This document shows, in pieces, positions 25,483 to 35,229 of a stretch of DNA of 64,000 nucleotides. The notes beneath the pieces were generated by a model that was given only the letters and a program-made list of their open reading frames with translations, was not told the DNA's origin and searched no databases. Every line of letters starts with the position of its first letter. Position 1 is the stretch's first letter. The translations under genes were made by a program, and so were the position numbers. Source of the DNA: BOG-908 sp964247675 (lineage in GTDB: Bacteria; Pseudomonadota; Alphaproteobacteria; Acetobacterales; Acetobacteraceae). The stretch spans positions 1 through 64,000 of the forward strand of contig CAXTVW010000005.1 of NCBI GenBank assembly GCA_964247675.1. Reading direction: 5' to 3'.

Positions 25483-26229
25483 ATGGCAGATGGCACCACA
25501 ATCGAATGGACCGACACGACGTGGAACCCCGTGACCGGGTGCACGAAGATTTCGTCCGGTTGCGACAACTGCTACGCGAGCCGTTTCAGCGAACGGTTTC
25601 GCGGCGTCCCAGGACATCCGTTCGAGGCTGGCTTCGACCTCACCCTGCGTCCCGCCCGGCTGCGGCAACCACTGCAGTGGAAGCGGCCCAGGATGGTATT
25701 CGTGAATTCGATGTCGGATCTCTTCCACAAGGGGGTGCCTGCGGATTTCGTCAACAGTGTCTGGGACATCATGGAGCAGGCCGACTGGCATACCTTCCAG
25801 GTGCTGACCAAGCGTTCCAGTCTGATGCGCGACTTCCTACGGCGTCGCTATGGAAGCGGATCCGTGCCGTCGCACATCTGGTTCGGGGCTTCCATCGAGG
25901 ACCGTTCGAGAGTCTCCCGCCTGCATCACCTGCAGGCAACGCCACCCGGGATCAGGTTTCTCTCCCTGGAACCCCTGATAGCGTCGATGGGGCGGCTGCA
26001 GCTTGACGGTATCTCCTGGGTCATCGTCGGGGGGGAGAGCGGTCCCCGCGCGCGCCCAGTCGACCTGGCGTGGATCCGTGAGGTCAGGGACCAATGCCAG
26101 CAGCAAGGCGTCGCTTTCTTCTTCAAGCAGTGGGGCGGCATCCGTCCCAAGGCCAACGGCAGGTTGCTTGACGGCAGGGAGTGGAGCGAGTTTCCGGGGC
26201 GGGCGAATGGCGGGCTCTCCCTCGCCTGA
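25483..26229 (+). CDS. DUF5131 (phage Gp37/Gp68-like) three-Cys-motif protein
   Basis: 248 residues. The N-terminus carries the three-Cys motif, Cys20-x6-Cys27-x2-Cys30 (TGCTKISSGCDNCYA), followed by a conserved core with FVNSMSDLFHKGVP, WFGASIEDRSR, FLSLEPLI, VIVGGESGPRARP and FFFKQWGG. These are landmarks of the Gp37/Gp68 family, which is radical-SAM-like in pattern. The chemistry is not established. The stop is one base away from the TcmP start, and the two families are known to co-occur. Confidence 0.9.
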   Translation: MADGTTIEWTDTTWNPVTGCTKISSGCDNCYASRFSERFRGVPGHPFEAGFDLTLRPARLRQPLQWKRPRMVFVNSMSDLFHKGVPADFVNSVWDIMEQADWHTFQVLTKRSSLMRDFLRRRYGSGSVPSHIWFGASIEDRSRVSRLHHLQATPPGIRFLSLEPLIASMGRLQLDGISWVIVGGESGPRARPVDLAWIREVRDQCQQQGVAFFFKQWGGIRPKANGRLLDGREWSEFPGRANGGLSLA

Positions 26230-26230
26230 G

Positions 26231-27412
26231 ATGGAATCCGCCGACAAAATCCCTACGTCGAGTCCGAACCCTGCCCTCTACGCGGGGCGCGGGCAGACTT
26301 TCGCCAAGCATGTTTTCCTCCACCATTATCTCCAGGAACTGGCTTTCAAGGTCCTGCAATCTTCCAGTCCGCCCGATGAGTTTCTCTATATCGACGGCTT
26401 CTCCGGTCCCTGGCAGAGCCAGGGCGAGGCATTCGAGGACACGTCATTCAGCATCTCGCTGTCGCTGCTGACGGACATCCAGGAGACGCTGTCCGCACGA
26501 GGGCGTTTTCCTCTCATGAAAGCGGTGTTCGTCGAAGAAAACGCGACGGCGTTCGGGCGCCTGCGGGAGGCTGTCGCCGGTTTCCCCCGCATCCAGGTCC
26601 TGCTCCTCCAGGGCAGCTTCGAGGACCGGGTGGCAGAAATCATCCCGCTGCTCGGCCCGTCGACTTTCATGTTTGCCTTCCTAGACCCATGCGGGTGGAA
26701 AGGCATCGCGCTCCAGCGCATCGCGCCGCTCATAGCCCACAGGCCGGGCGAGGTTCTGGTCAACCTGATGACGAACAGCCTGGTGAGGCACGTCACGTTC
26801 GACGGCGTAAGTGCGAGTGCCGGTGAGTTCTTCGGTGGCGGCGAATGGCTGGCGGAACTCAAGGAGGCCGAGTTGCGGCTGGGAAACCGCGAGATGGCCA
26901 TCGTGGAGCTCTATCTCCGCCGCCTTCGGGCTGCCGCAGGCTTCAGATACGTCGCCACGACACGCATCCGCGCTCCCGAAGCGGCCCGAACCTATTTCCA
27001 CCTCGCATACGGAACGCGCCATCACGCAGGGATGGAGGTCTTCAGGCGCAGCGAGAGACGCTCCGTCGACATCCAGGAACGGGCGGCCTCCTACGCCTAT
27101 CACGAACGCCGCGAGCGGCTGGCCGGCGTGAGCGACCTGTTCCGCGAAGCTGCGGACGACGGAAGCATCGCCGCGTTCACCGCCTGGAAAGCGGAGGGGC
27201 AGGCGCGTGCCAAGGCGGAGTTCGACGATTGGCTCATCACCGGAAGCGCGAGAGGGGCCTCCGAGTGGCGGGCCACTCTGATGCAGCACCCCTACGTGGA
27301 TGCGCCTTTGGTGAACCGATGGATGCGAACCGCCTTGAAGGAAGGCCTTCTTCGACGGGACCAATCCAAGTCGGGCGAAACCTGGACGCCGCTTTCCGGC
27401 AGGTCGGCATAG
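26231..27412 (+). CDS. tcmP: Three-Cys-motif partner protein TcmP
   Basis: 393 residues from ATG 26231, one base after the DUF5131 stop, so translation is likely coupled. N-terminal signatures are GRGQTFAKHVFLHHYLQELA and LYIDGFSGPWQ; the central part has TFMFAFLDPCGWKG, a Rossmann-like acidic loop. TcmP proteins are found with DUF5131 in mobile elements and islands; their joint function is unknown. Together with the XRE genes and the transposon beside it, this is a candidate accessory or defence unit. Confidence 0.88.
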   Translation: MESADKIPTSSPNPALYAGRGQTFAKHVFLHHYLQELAFKVLQSSSPPDEFLYIDGFSGPWQSQGEAFEDTSFSISLSLLTDIQETLSARGRFPLMKAVFVEENATAFGRLREAVAGFPRIQVLLLQGSFEDRVAEIIPLLGPSTFMFAFLDPCGWKGIALQRIAPLIAHRPGEVLVNLMTNSLVRHVTFDGVSASAGEFFGGGEWLAELKEAELRLGNREMAIVELYLRRLRAAAGFRYVATTRIRAPEAARTYFHLAYGTRHHAGMEVFRRSERRSVDIQERAASYAYHERRERLAGVSDLFREAADDGSIAAFTAWKAEGQARAKAEFDDWLITGSARGASEWRATLMQHPYVDAPLVNRWMRTALKEGLLRRDQSKSGETWTPLSGRSA

Positions 27413-28369
27413 TCGTCTTTCCACAAGTCGCGCGCATTGCGGTGGCCTTCGTCCCCGGTGTCTAGCCGGAATGCCAGGCCTTCATCGTGGCCTGCCTCGA
27501 TCATGTCTTTTAAGGGCGTCAACCGTCTCCCAGGCTTCGTGGACAGTCACGCGGTCATGGAGGCAGCGGCGACTGTCGCCGCAAACCGGGCTGGACAGGG
27601 TGCTGCAGGACCGACAATGCCGAACGCGTCCGCCGATGCCATGTGTACGGCCCGCAGCGAAGCACCCGCCCGCCCTGCTGTCGCGCGACGGCGCTTCCTG
27701 ACACCGGCCTGACCCAAGCGACCGCCATCCGTCTTCCATCGTCGGGTTCAACCGGCACCTGCGCCGGGCATTATGTCCGGTCGTCGTTTGCGGACAGGTC
27801 TTCGTTGACATGCCCTGCCGCCGCAGCAGCCGGATGATAGGGCATTGAGACCGACCTTGGCGGCTTCGCGGCCAAGGTGACGCTCCTGAACAGGCGCTCC
27901 TTGCAACCTGGTCAGCAACGATTGATGTCTGCGGCAGCCGGAACGACGAACACCCTGGACGACGGACGGCAGCTTCCTTCACTGACTCGATGGATAGACC
28001 ACGGCGACATCGGCGCATCGCTATTTCGCACAATCGATACGGGTCTACCGGCACGGACGGATGCGTCACGCTTGTCAAAGTCCGTTTGCATGTCTGCCTT
28101 CTTTAACATTGACTCGCCTGGCGGTAAGGTGAGACTGGTTCACGACGTTCGAGGGGGTTGCGATTGTGGTCGGGTTGCAGGCGGTCGGCGCGATGGTTGC
28201 GGTCGGTGCGTTCCGGTATCCTGTGCGGCCGCATTTCACGCATGCGGTCGGTGCAGACAATGCGGGTCATGCCGAAACATACCGCCGACATGCTGGCTTC
28301 CACGCCAGCATGGGTCGGTCTTCCTTCCGCGGCGGGCTGGCCTGCAACCCGGAAAAACTCGGCGCCGCC
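27413..28369. other. Long region without a supported gene between tcmP and the tns remnant
   Basis: About 960 bases. All open stretches look random in amino-acid composition. The position upstream of tnsA is where a Tn7-like right end would be expected, yet no copy of the 14-bp repeat found at 36127-36272 could be seen. It may be the remains of older element ends or decayed genes. Confidence 0.4.
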
Positions 28370-28741
28370 ATGGCTGGCTACCATTTCGAGTTCGAGGAGG
28401 AGAGAATCGCCCGAAGCATCGCGAAGGGCCACGGACAGGGTCGGCAGGCGGACTACAAGCCTTGGCTGACGGTCCACGGCCTTTCGTCCTCGGGGCTGAG
28501 CGTCCGAACTATGGGCAGGAAGTCGGGCGGAGCGCATCACCCGCTGTCCGGAAACCCTGGAAAGGCCATACACCTCGGCTTCAGCCGGTGTGACGCTGTC
28601 GCTGGGATACGCGAGCGGTTTCCGCCTTCTCGCGGTAACATCAGGCCAGCCGTCGCCATGCCCGAGACGCGCTGCCCGGCGTTCCGGTGCCATCGCCACG
28701 GACGACGGCACCGACGCGTCTTCCTGGGCCATTCGGGCTGA
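28370..28741 (+). pseudogene. Decayed second copy of a tnsA-like gene
   Basis: From ATG 28370 the reading YHFEFEEERIARSIAKGHGQ, then DYKPWLTVHGLSS and GRKSGGAHHPLSG, matches position by position the N-terminus of the intact TnsA that follows (SFDEAKIARYIEEGRGTG, DYLPWLNTHDLPS, GRKSGRLHQLLSD). The match continues to a DAVAGIRERFP segment, then the frame is lost: a TTD-like acidic motif reappears only in another frame (near 28690). The catalytic part and the C-terminal winged helix are absent. It ends directly before the intact gene. Confidence 0.75.
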
Positions 28742-28747
28742 ACGGCG

Positions 28748-29584
28748 ATGGCAAAAAGGAAATACTCCTTCGACGAGGCGAAAATCGCCCGGTATATCGA
28801 GGAAGGGCGCGGCACAGGAAGCCAGGGCGACTACCTACCATGGCTCAACACGCATGACCTTCCGTCGCTGGGCCGCCCGACGCGGATACCAGGCAGGAAG
28901 TCAGGCCGCCTCCATCAGCTGCTATCCGACCTGGAGACGGCGGCTTTCGCATTCCTGGATTGGAAAGATGCGGTCGTACAGGTCCGGGAGCAGTTCCCGC
29001 TCGGGCGAGATGAAACTCGTGAAATCGCCTCGTTGATGGGCGTCCGACACCCGCGCGACCCCTTCACGCAGGTGGAAATCGTCATGACCACCGACCTGGT
29101 GGCTGACGTCAGGGTCGGTGAGGAAGTCCGGCTGATCGCGTGGGCGGTAAAACCAGCCAGCGAGCTTGAGAAGCCGGGCGTCATCGACAAGCTGGAAATC
29201 GAACGGCGGTATTGGGCAAGGCGCCGGGTCGAATGGCGGCTCGCGACCGAAGCCGAGCTTCCGAGGCAACGCAAAAACAACCTGCTCTGGCTCTACCAGA
29301 TGTTCTCGCTTGCACATATGAGGGAGGATTACCCGGGCTATTGGAACGACAGGTGCCGCGCCTTCCTCGACGTGGCCGGTTCGACGGCTGCCAAGGACAT
29401 CGGTTCACTGAGGGAGGAACTGGAGCGCCATCACGGCTTCGGCTCCGAAGACCTCATGCTCGTGATCAGACACCTGGCGGCAACCAAGCGGATCGGCATC
29501 GACCTCGACGTCGCCTTCGACGTGAAGGGTCCCCTTGCGCAGATCACGTTTGAACCGGCGATGCGCCTGCAGGCCGCCGCATGA
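28748..29584 (+). CDS. tnsA: Tn7-like transposase subunit TnsA
   Basis: 278 residues, near the Tn7 TnsA length (273). The N-terminal catalytic domain is a restriction-endonuclease fold, with the segment LETAAFAFLDWKD (Glu), MTTDLVADVRVG (Asp) and IAWAVKPASELEK (Lys), followed by KLEIERRYW; a helical C-terminal domain follows. TnsA cuts the 5' strands at the transposon ends so that, with TnsB, the element moves by cut and paste. Its stop overlaps the tnsB start as ATGA. Confidence 0.93.
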   Translation: MAKRKYSFDEAKIARYIEEGRGTGSQGDYLPWLNTHDLPSLGRPTRIPGRKSGRLHQLLSDLETAAFAFLDWKDAVVQVREQFPLGRDETREIASLMGVRHPRDPFTQVEIVMTTDLVADVRVGEEVRLIAWAVKPASELEKPGVIDKLEIERRYWARRRVEWRLATEAELPRQRKNNLLWLYQMFSLAHMREDYPGYWNDRCRAFLDVAGSTAAKDIGSLREELERHHGFGSEDLMLVIRHLAATKRIGIDLDVAFDVKGPLAQITFEPAMRLQAAA

Positions 29585-31764
29585 CACTGCAGCTGGGCAA
29601 GGGAGATGTCCTCGAAGTGGAAGGCCCTCCTTCCAGGAAAATGCGCGTCCTGTGGCAGCATTTTCCCGGAAACCGGGTGGTTCTGCTCGACTTGGGCTCC
29701 AAGCGCGCCTGGCCTGCGGATGCCATCCTGACGGAAGTCGTAAGCTCCATCGAGGAAGGCCGCATGCGCCTCCTGGGCCAGATGCCGGAGCTGCTTCATC
29801 CCGGACGGACACACACCGCGGCGGATCTCGCCAGGATGACTGCCAGATGGGCCTGCATCGAGGGCATCGTCGAACTTGAGCCGGACATCTACTCGGAAAC
29901 CTCCAGGCGCACGCTGATTGCCGCGGCGGCCCGACTGTCAGGAAGGACTCCCAAGGCGATCCGCGATTGGCTTCGGCTCTACTGGCGGCGCGGGATGGTC
30001 CAAGGTGCGCTGCTCGGGGATTACGCGGCGTGCGGGCTGCCAGGGGATCGGCGGAAAAGCGGCGAAAGGAAATTGGGACGTCCTCGAGTGAATGGTGATC
30101 TCGAAGGCGTAAACGTCGATGCGCAGACGCGGAGCGAGTTCGCCATCGCCGTCCACAGGACCTATCGCGCGAACGGCAAGCTGACGCTCGCGGGAGCCTT
30201 CAGCGAATACGAGAAGATGTTCGTCTTCGACAGGACCACCGACCCTGTGACCGGGATCATCAGCCACGCCCTCAAGCCGAGGTTTGCCACCAAAGGGGGT
30301 CCGACCCACCGCCAGTTCAGCTACTGGTTCGAACATAACAGCGACATACCTGAACTGAAGCGCCAGCGGATAGGCGCGAAGCGCTACGATCTGACATGCC
30401 GTGGCCTGACAGGAACATCGACCGCCCAGACGTGGGGGCCGGGAGCGCGCGTCGAAATTGACGCCACCTCGCTGAACGTGTTCCTCGTGTCGCGGGTGGA
30501 TGGCAAGACCATCATCGGCCGCGCAATCCTCTATATCGTCGTGGACGTGTTCACCAGGTATATCGTTGGCATCGATGTGGGCATAGAGAATGCCTCGTGG
30601 ACAGCCGCGATGATGGCCCTCGCCAACATCGCGGAGGATAAGGTCGCCTACTGCCGACGATACGGCATCGAGATAGAGCCCCACGAGTGGGTGGACTCCG
30701 GCATGCCTGCAGCAATCCTCTCGGACAAAGGAGAGGTCGACAGTTCATACATAGAGACACTGTTGCGCAAGTTCGGCATCCGGGCGGAGGCGGCGCCCGC
30801 GTTCCGCGCCGAGCTGAAGGCCATATGCGAGCGCAGGTTCGGCTTCGTGCCCCTGACGTTCAAACCCTTCGTGCCCGGCTACATCGACACCGATTACCGT
30901 CAGCGGGGGGCCTGGGATTACCGCACGGAGGCGGTGCTCGACATAGACGAACTCACCGCGATCATCATCCGCATCGTGCTCTATTACAACAACATCCACG
31001 AGCTGACGAAATACGACCGGGACGCCGCGATGGTGGCGGACGACGTGCCCTGCATCCCGGCGGATCTGATGGCCTGGGGCCGGGTCAACCGGAGCGGTGC
31101 GGCGCGGCGTTTCGAGCATGATTTCGTCAAGTTTTGCCTTCTCCCCAAAGACAAGGCCCTCGTCACCCTGTTGGGCATCTCCTTCCGGGGCAACTACTAC
31201 TCCTGCCCCCGGGCCCTGGAAGAGAAATGGTTCGACCTCGCCCGCCAGAAAGGGTCGTGGAAGGTCGACATCTCGTGGGATCCCCGTCTTGTCGACTCCA
31301 TCTACGTGCACGACAGACACAAGGCCGATGGGTACGACGTCTGCACCATCTTGGAACGCAGCCGGGCCTGGGCCGGAAAGTCCTATTTCGAGGTGGACGC
31401 CGCAAAGCACATCACTGCCGACGCCAGGGCGAACCGCCTGACCGGCCAACGGTTGTCTTACGCCGACACGATGGCCGACGTCGAAACCATCATCGACAAG
31501 GCAAAGGGACGCAAGAAGGCCTTGACGGGCGGCAAAGCGATGCCGGTCAATGACATACGCGGGAACCGGGCGATCGAAAAGGCCGCGTTGCGGCCGGAGA
31601 AAGCCATGCGGCTGGCGGGCGCGCAGCGGAAAGCCGCCGAGCCAGTTGCGGGGAAGCCGGATATTGCTGGCGACGGGGCTACACTGAAGCCGGTCAAGGT
31701 GGATTTCGGAGCCCTGTCGCTGTCAAGTCTGCTGTCGATGATCGGGGAAGACGACGATGAGTAA
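29581..31764 (+). CDS. tnsB: Tn7-like DDE transposase TnsB
   Basis: 727 residues, close to Tn7 TnsB (702). The RNase H-like core has Asp294 (VEIDATSL), Asp382 (ILSDKGEVD) and Glu417 (AICERRFG), a complete DDE triad with 34 residues between the last two. The N-terminal part carries helical DNA-binding domains that recognise end repeats (GRTPKAIRDWLRLYWRRG near 120). The C-terminus ends in a likely TnsC-contact tail. It overlaps tnsA by 4 and tnsC by 8 bases. Confidence 0.95.
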   Translation: MTLQLGKGDVLEVEGPPSRKMRVLWQHFPGNRVVLLDLGSKRAWPADAILTEVVSSIEEGRMRLLGQMPELLHPGRTHTAADLARMTARWACIEGIVELEPDIYSETSRRTLIAAAARLSGRTPKAIRDWLRLYWRRGMVQGALLGDYAACGLPGDRRKSGERKLGRPRVNGDLEGVNVDAQTRSEFAIAVHRTYRANGKLTLAGAFSEYEKMFVFDRTTDPVTGIISHALKPRFATKGGPTHRQFSYWFEHNSDIPELKRQRIGAKRYDLTCRGLTGTSTAQTWGPGARVEIDATSLNVFLVSRVDGKTIIGRAILYIVVDVFTRYIVGIDVGIENASWTAAMMALANIAEDKVAYCRRYGIEIEPHEWVDSGMPAAILSDKGEVDSSYIETLLRKFGIRAEAAPAFRAELKAICERRFGFVPLTFKPFVPGYIDTDYRQRGAWDYRTEAVLDIDELTAIIIRIVLYYNNIHELTKYDRDAAMVADDVPCIPADLMAWGRVNRSGAARRFEHDFVKFCLLPKDKALVTLLGISFRGNYYSCPRALEEKWFDLARQKGSWKVDISWDPRLVDSIYVHDRHKADGYDVCTILERSRAWAGKSYFEVDAAKHITADARANRLTGQRLSYADTMADVETIIDKAKGRKKALTGGKAMPVNDIRGNRAIEKAALRPEKAMRLAGAQRKAAEPVAGKPDIAGDGATLKPVKVDFGALSLSSLLSMIGEDDDE

Positions 31765-33442
31765 GCACGTCGATAGGAACGAGCTGCCGGAATACCGCGA
31801 CAATGCATTCATCAGGGGACTGCCGCCGATCCTGTCCACGAAGGATGCTTACCGCAGCCTCCTGTCGCTGCCTTCCTGGAACGCGGGGGAACGTGACATG
31901 TCGGCGAGCCTCAGGCGCCACTGTCTTCTCAGGCTTGGCCGCTACTTCGACCCTTTGCCCAGGCACTGCCAGTTGCTCGCGAATGTCGAGATGACCATCC
32001 ACCAGGGTTACGCTGGCCGCGACCCGGCTTCCGGCAAATTCATGGTCCGGGTACGCGACAGTTCGAGGCGCGTTCGCACTCCGGCATCTCATCGGTTCGG
32101 GGGATTTTTCGCCTCCGACGGCGCCACGGCGACAAGCTCCGCTCTCGTCGGTTGTTCGGGAGTAGGAAAATCCATGTGCGTCCACAAAGTGATGAGCCAT
32201 TACGAGCCGCTCATCGTGCACAACCGCACCTTCCGTTGCCACCAACTTCCCTACGTGATGCTCGACTGCCCGCATCGTGGCTCCGAGAACGTGTTGTGCG
32301 ACTCCTTTTTTGTCTATGTCGACCGTGTCGTAGGCACCGACTACTACGCGCGCTACGGCGGAGACCGGAGGCAGATAGGCGGAAAATTGCTTGCGATGGC
32401 GCATGTCGCTTGCCTGCATGCAGTCGGCCTGCTGATCATCGATGAAATCCAGCATCTCCGTGCTGCGACGGGTGGCCCCGAGGCGCTGCTGAACTTCATG
32501 GTCACGCTGGAGAACACGATCGGTGTTCCGGTTCTGCTCATCGGGACGCTTGGCGCCCTTGACCTCCTCCAGGGAAGCTTCCGGCAGGCCCGGCGCGGCT
32601 GCGGTTTCGGTTCGATGGTGTGGGAGCGCATGACCGAGGACGGCGGCGAATGGGCGCACTGGGCGAGCCGACTGTGGTCCTTCCAGTGGACGCGCACGGC
32701 GACGGAGTGGACGCCGGAGCTGAGCTCGGCGCTTTACGACGAAAGCCAGGGCATAAAAGACGTCGCCATCAAGCTCTACACGATGACCCAGATACGCGCG
32801 ATGACCGCGGGCGAGGCGAGCAAGGGAGCCGACGAGCTGATTTCCCCGCAGATGATCAGGGCTGTGGCCCGGGAAGAGTTCCAGCTGATCCGGCCTATGA
32901 TCGAAGCCTTGAGGCGTCACGACACCGAGGCCCTCCTCGCGTTCGACGACCTGCTGCCGCTGCAAGAACACTTCAAGCTCCTGCTCCGCAAGACGAACGT
33001 GAACCCGGAAGCAGACCGTGGAGCCGCCGCTCTGGCGATGTCGGCCAAGGTCGGGGAAAGAGTTCAGCCGCCTCCGCAGGCAGATGTGCCCGGTCCGCTG
33101 GAGCAGCTTCACGCCGAAACCCGGAAAACCCTCAAATCCCTCGGGATTGCGGACGATGTCGCGGAAGCTGCGCTTGCGAGAGCGATCCTGGAGGTGCCTG
33201 GGGTCAGCCCGCTGGAACTGATGGCGGTCCTGATGCGGATGCTCGCCGAAGAGCGGGCCTCGACCACCAGAAGGCGCAGGATGGTCGGGAAGCCAACGGC
33301 CGACCCGGAGGTCGCCGCTCCGGACCCACGTGACCTGCGGGAGATCGTCCGGCTGGGGGCGGCCGGCGGACTGTGCGCCCATGCAGCGATCGCCAACGCG
33401 GGCCTGGCCATGGATCCTTCGCGGGTGGCCGAGGTGGTGTGA
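31757..33442 (+). CDS. tnsC: Tn7-like AAA+ regulator TnsC
   Basis: 561 residues, as in Tn7 (555). Walker A is GCSGVGKS at 132-139 and Walker B LLIIDEIQHLR near 226-235, with a sensor segment VPVLLIGTLGALDLL. TnsC polymerises on target DNA and couples the target selector to TnsAB. The C-terminal 120 residues look like a variable tail. It overlaps tnsB by 8 bases and tnsD by 1 base, so all four genes form a tightly coupled operon. Confidence 0.94.
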   Translation: MSKHVDRNELPEYRDNAFIRGLPPILSTKDAYRSLLSLPSWNAGERDMSASLRRHCLLRLGRYFDPLPRHCQLLANVEMTIHQGYAGRDPASGKFMVRVRDSSRRVRTPASHRFGGFFASDGATATSSALVGCSGVGKSMCVHKVMSHYEPLIVHNRTFRCHQLPYVMLDCPHRGSENVLCDSFFVYVDRVVGTDYYARYGGDRRQIGGKLLAMAHVACLHAVGLLIIDEIQHLRAATGGPEALLNFMVTLENTIGVPVLLIGTLGALDLLQGSFRQARRGCGFGSMVWERMTEDGGEWAHWASRLWSFQWTRTATEWTPELSSALYDESQGIKDVAIKLYTMTQIRAMTAGEASKGADELISPQMIRAVAREEFQLIRPMIEALRRHDTEALLAFDDLLPLQEHFKLLLRKTNVNPEADRGAAALAMSAKVGERVQPPPQADVPGPLEQLHAETRKTLKSLGIADDVAEAALARAILEVPGVSPLELMAVLMRMLAEERASTTRRRRMVGKPTADPEVAAPDPRDLREIVRLGAAGGLCAHAAIANAGLAMDPSRVAEVV

Positions 33443-35208
33443 TGCTGAGGTTCATGCCCGAGGCGCTGCCCGGTGAGCTCCTTTACGGAATGCTGTCGCG
33501 GTATTCCCGGCATAACGCTCTCGATGGACCGGGCCAGGTCGCGGCGGATCTGTTCGGCAACTCCCATGCGGTCGCAACCTTTGACTTGCCCAATCGTCTT
33601 TACAGGTTGTCCCGGCGGATGGACCTGCGCTCGCTGCCCCCGGGGCACATGGTGCGGCGCATGACGTTGCTGCCTTACTACGTTGCGTTCCAACCGGCGG
33701 CCATGGGCGCCAAGGCGTTGGAGGGGATGCTTTCGGGAGGCGGCAATCTGCACCTGATGCTCGGCGTGAACACGTTCCGGGTCCCGAGATCCGACCGGCT
33801 CAAGTTCTGCCCGGAATGTCTTCCCGGAATGCTGGCGGACCACGGCGAATTCTACTGGCGGCGGGACCAACAGCTGCCCGGAGTTGTCGTTTGCCAGGAC
33901 CATGGCTGCGTCCTCAGATATTCCGCGATTTCCCTTAACCGGTCCAACCGGCATGCCTACGTCGCCGCGGACGAGGAAACCTGCCCTGGCTCCGCAGAAC
34001 CGGTCGCGCGCCTCGAAGGCGCGTCCGAGACGGATCGGTTGCTCGCGCTTGCGATCGAGAGCGCGGCGTTGGTCGAGGTCGACCCCGACGGGCTCGGGTT
34101 CGAGGAGAGGGGGACGCGCATCCGGAACACGATCCTGAACGCGGGCCTGATGCGCTTCCAGGCCAAGGTGAGCATGGCGCGCATCGATGACGCGATGCGC
34201 GATCGATACGGCTCCGCGCTCGACCGGCTGCCTGGCGTGCTGGAGGAGGACGGAAGCTGGTGCAACGGTTGGCTCGGGTCGATTTGCCGCAGGCATCGCC
34301 GTGCTTTCCACCCCCTGTATCACCTGCTGCTGTCCGGGATGCTTCGGTCGCTCGACGTGGTCGGGCTCCCGTTCGGCGAGGGACCGTGGACCTGCAGGAA
34401 CCGGCTCGCCTCGCACAGCGGGCAGCCGGTCGTCACCGACGTGGTCAGGACGAAGGACAGGCACGACGATTCGGTGAGCGGGAAATTCACCTGTTCGTGC
34501 GGCTATGTCTGGGTCCAATCGTGGAAGGGCGGGAAGCCGGGTATGCCGATCATGAAGGAGTACGGTCCGCTCCTTGAGCCCGAATTAAGGCGGCTCGTCG
34601 CATCGGGTGCCAGCCAGAATGCCGCAGCCGTGCACCTGAAGATAGATCCGATTACGGTCGGGAGGCTCGCGGCACGCCTCGGAGTGCCCAACTCGTGGCC
34701 ACCCTTCCGGCCGCTCCGGCCCAGGGTTGCGCCCACACCCTCCGACGCAGAGGTCTCCGGCGCGGACTCGGTCCCGCCGGCGTGCGTGAAACCTTCCGCT
34801 TCAAATGCAGGAAATGCCACAGGTCCCAAGAAGGACTGGGCCGCGATCGACGCGGCCCTGGTCCTGCGCATTACGGCAGCCGCAGCCGGATTGCGCGCCA
34901 TGGTGCCTCCCGTCCGCGTCACATGGGCTGCAGTCGAGTCCGACGTCTCGTCCAGGGATTGGATCCGGAAGAGAGCCGCAAAGCTTCCCCGGTGCGCGCT
35001 CGCCATGGAGCGGGAGTGCGAGACGCTTCGGCATTTCCAGGATCGGCGCATTCGCCACAGTATAAGGGCTATGGCTGCGGACGGTTGCGGCGTCCCGGCA
35101 CCTTGGCAAGTCGCGAAGACAGCGGGGTTGACAATGGATTCGTTGCCTCGCATCGAGGATTTCACGAGACGCTTTGTCGATGGCGAAGAAGATGATGTCT
35201 CAGTATAG
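33442..35208 (+). CDS. tnsD: TnsD/TniQ-type target selector
   Basis: 588 residues. The N-terminal TniQ domain starts MLRFMPEALPGELLYGMLSR and has zinc ligands CPEC near 131 and a second set in VVCQDHGC near 151. A second Cys set (CSCGYVWVQSW) and a helical C-terminal region follow. Its size and zinc layout fit a TnsD-like site-specific selector rather than a short CAST TniQ. It would guide insertion to a fixed chromosomal site; the target gene is not identified. The ATG shares its A with the tnsC stop. Confidence 0.9.
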   Translation: MLRFMPEALPGELLYGMLSRYSRHNALDGPGQVAADLFGNSHAVATFDLPNRLYRLSRRMDLRSLPPGHMVRRMTLLPYYVAFQPAAMGAKALEGMLSGGGNLHLMLGVNTFRVPRSDRLKFCPECLPGMLADHGEFYWRRDQQLPGVVVCQDHGCVLRYSAISLNRSNRHAYVAADEETCPGSAEPVARLEGASETDRLLALAIESAALVEVDPDGLGFEERGTRIRNTILNAGLMRFQAKVSMARIDDAMRDRYGSALDRLPGVLEEDGSWCNGWLGSICRRHRRAFHPLYHLLLSGMLRSLDVVGLPFGEGPWTCRNRLASHSGQPVVTDVVRTKDRHDDSVSGKFTCSCGYVWVQSWKGGKPGMPIMKEYGPLLEPELRRLVASGASQNAAAVHLKIDPITVGRLAARLGVPNSWPPFRPLRPRVAPTPSDAEVSGADSVPPACVKPSASNAGNATGPKKDWAAIDAALVLRITAAAAGLRAMVPPVRVTWAAVESDVSSRDWIRKRAAKLPRCALAMERECETLRHFQDRRIRHSIRAMAADGCGVPAPWQVAKTAGLTMDSLPRIEDFTRRFVDGEEDDVSV

Positions 35209-35229
35209 CGCGCAAGTCGGTTGAACCGC

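Noticed and set aside
25024..25791. Minus-strand frame opposite the start of the DUF5131 gene
   Set aside because: Antisense to the three-Cys motif region and without domain features.
28040..28150. Possible right end of the Tn7-like element before the tnsA remnant (GGTCTACC and TGAGACTGGTTCAC)
   Set aside because: The matches to the repeat at 36127-36272 are short, in inconsistent orientation and not repeated, so chance is more likely.
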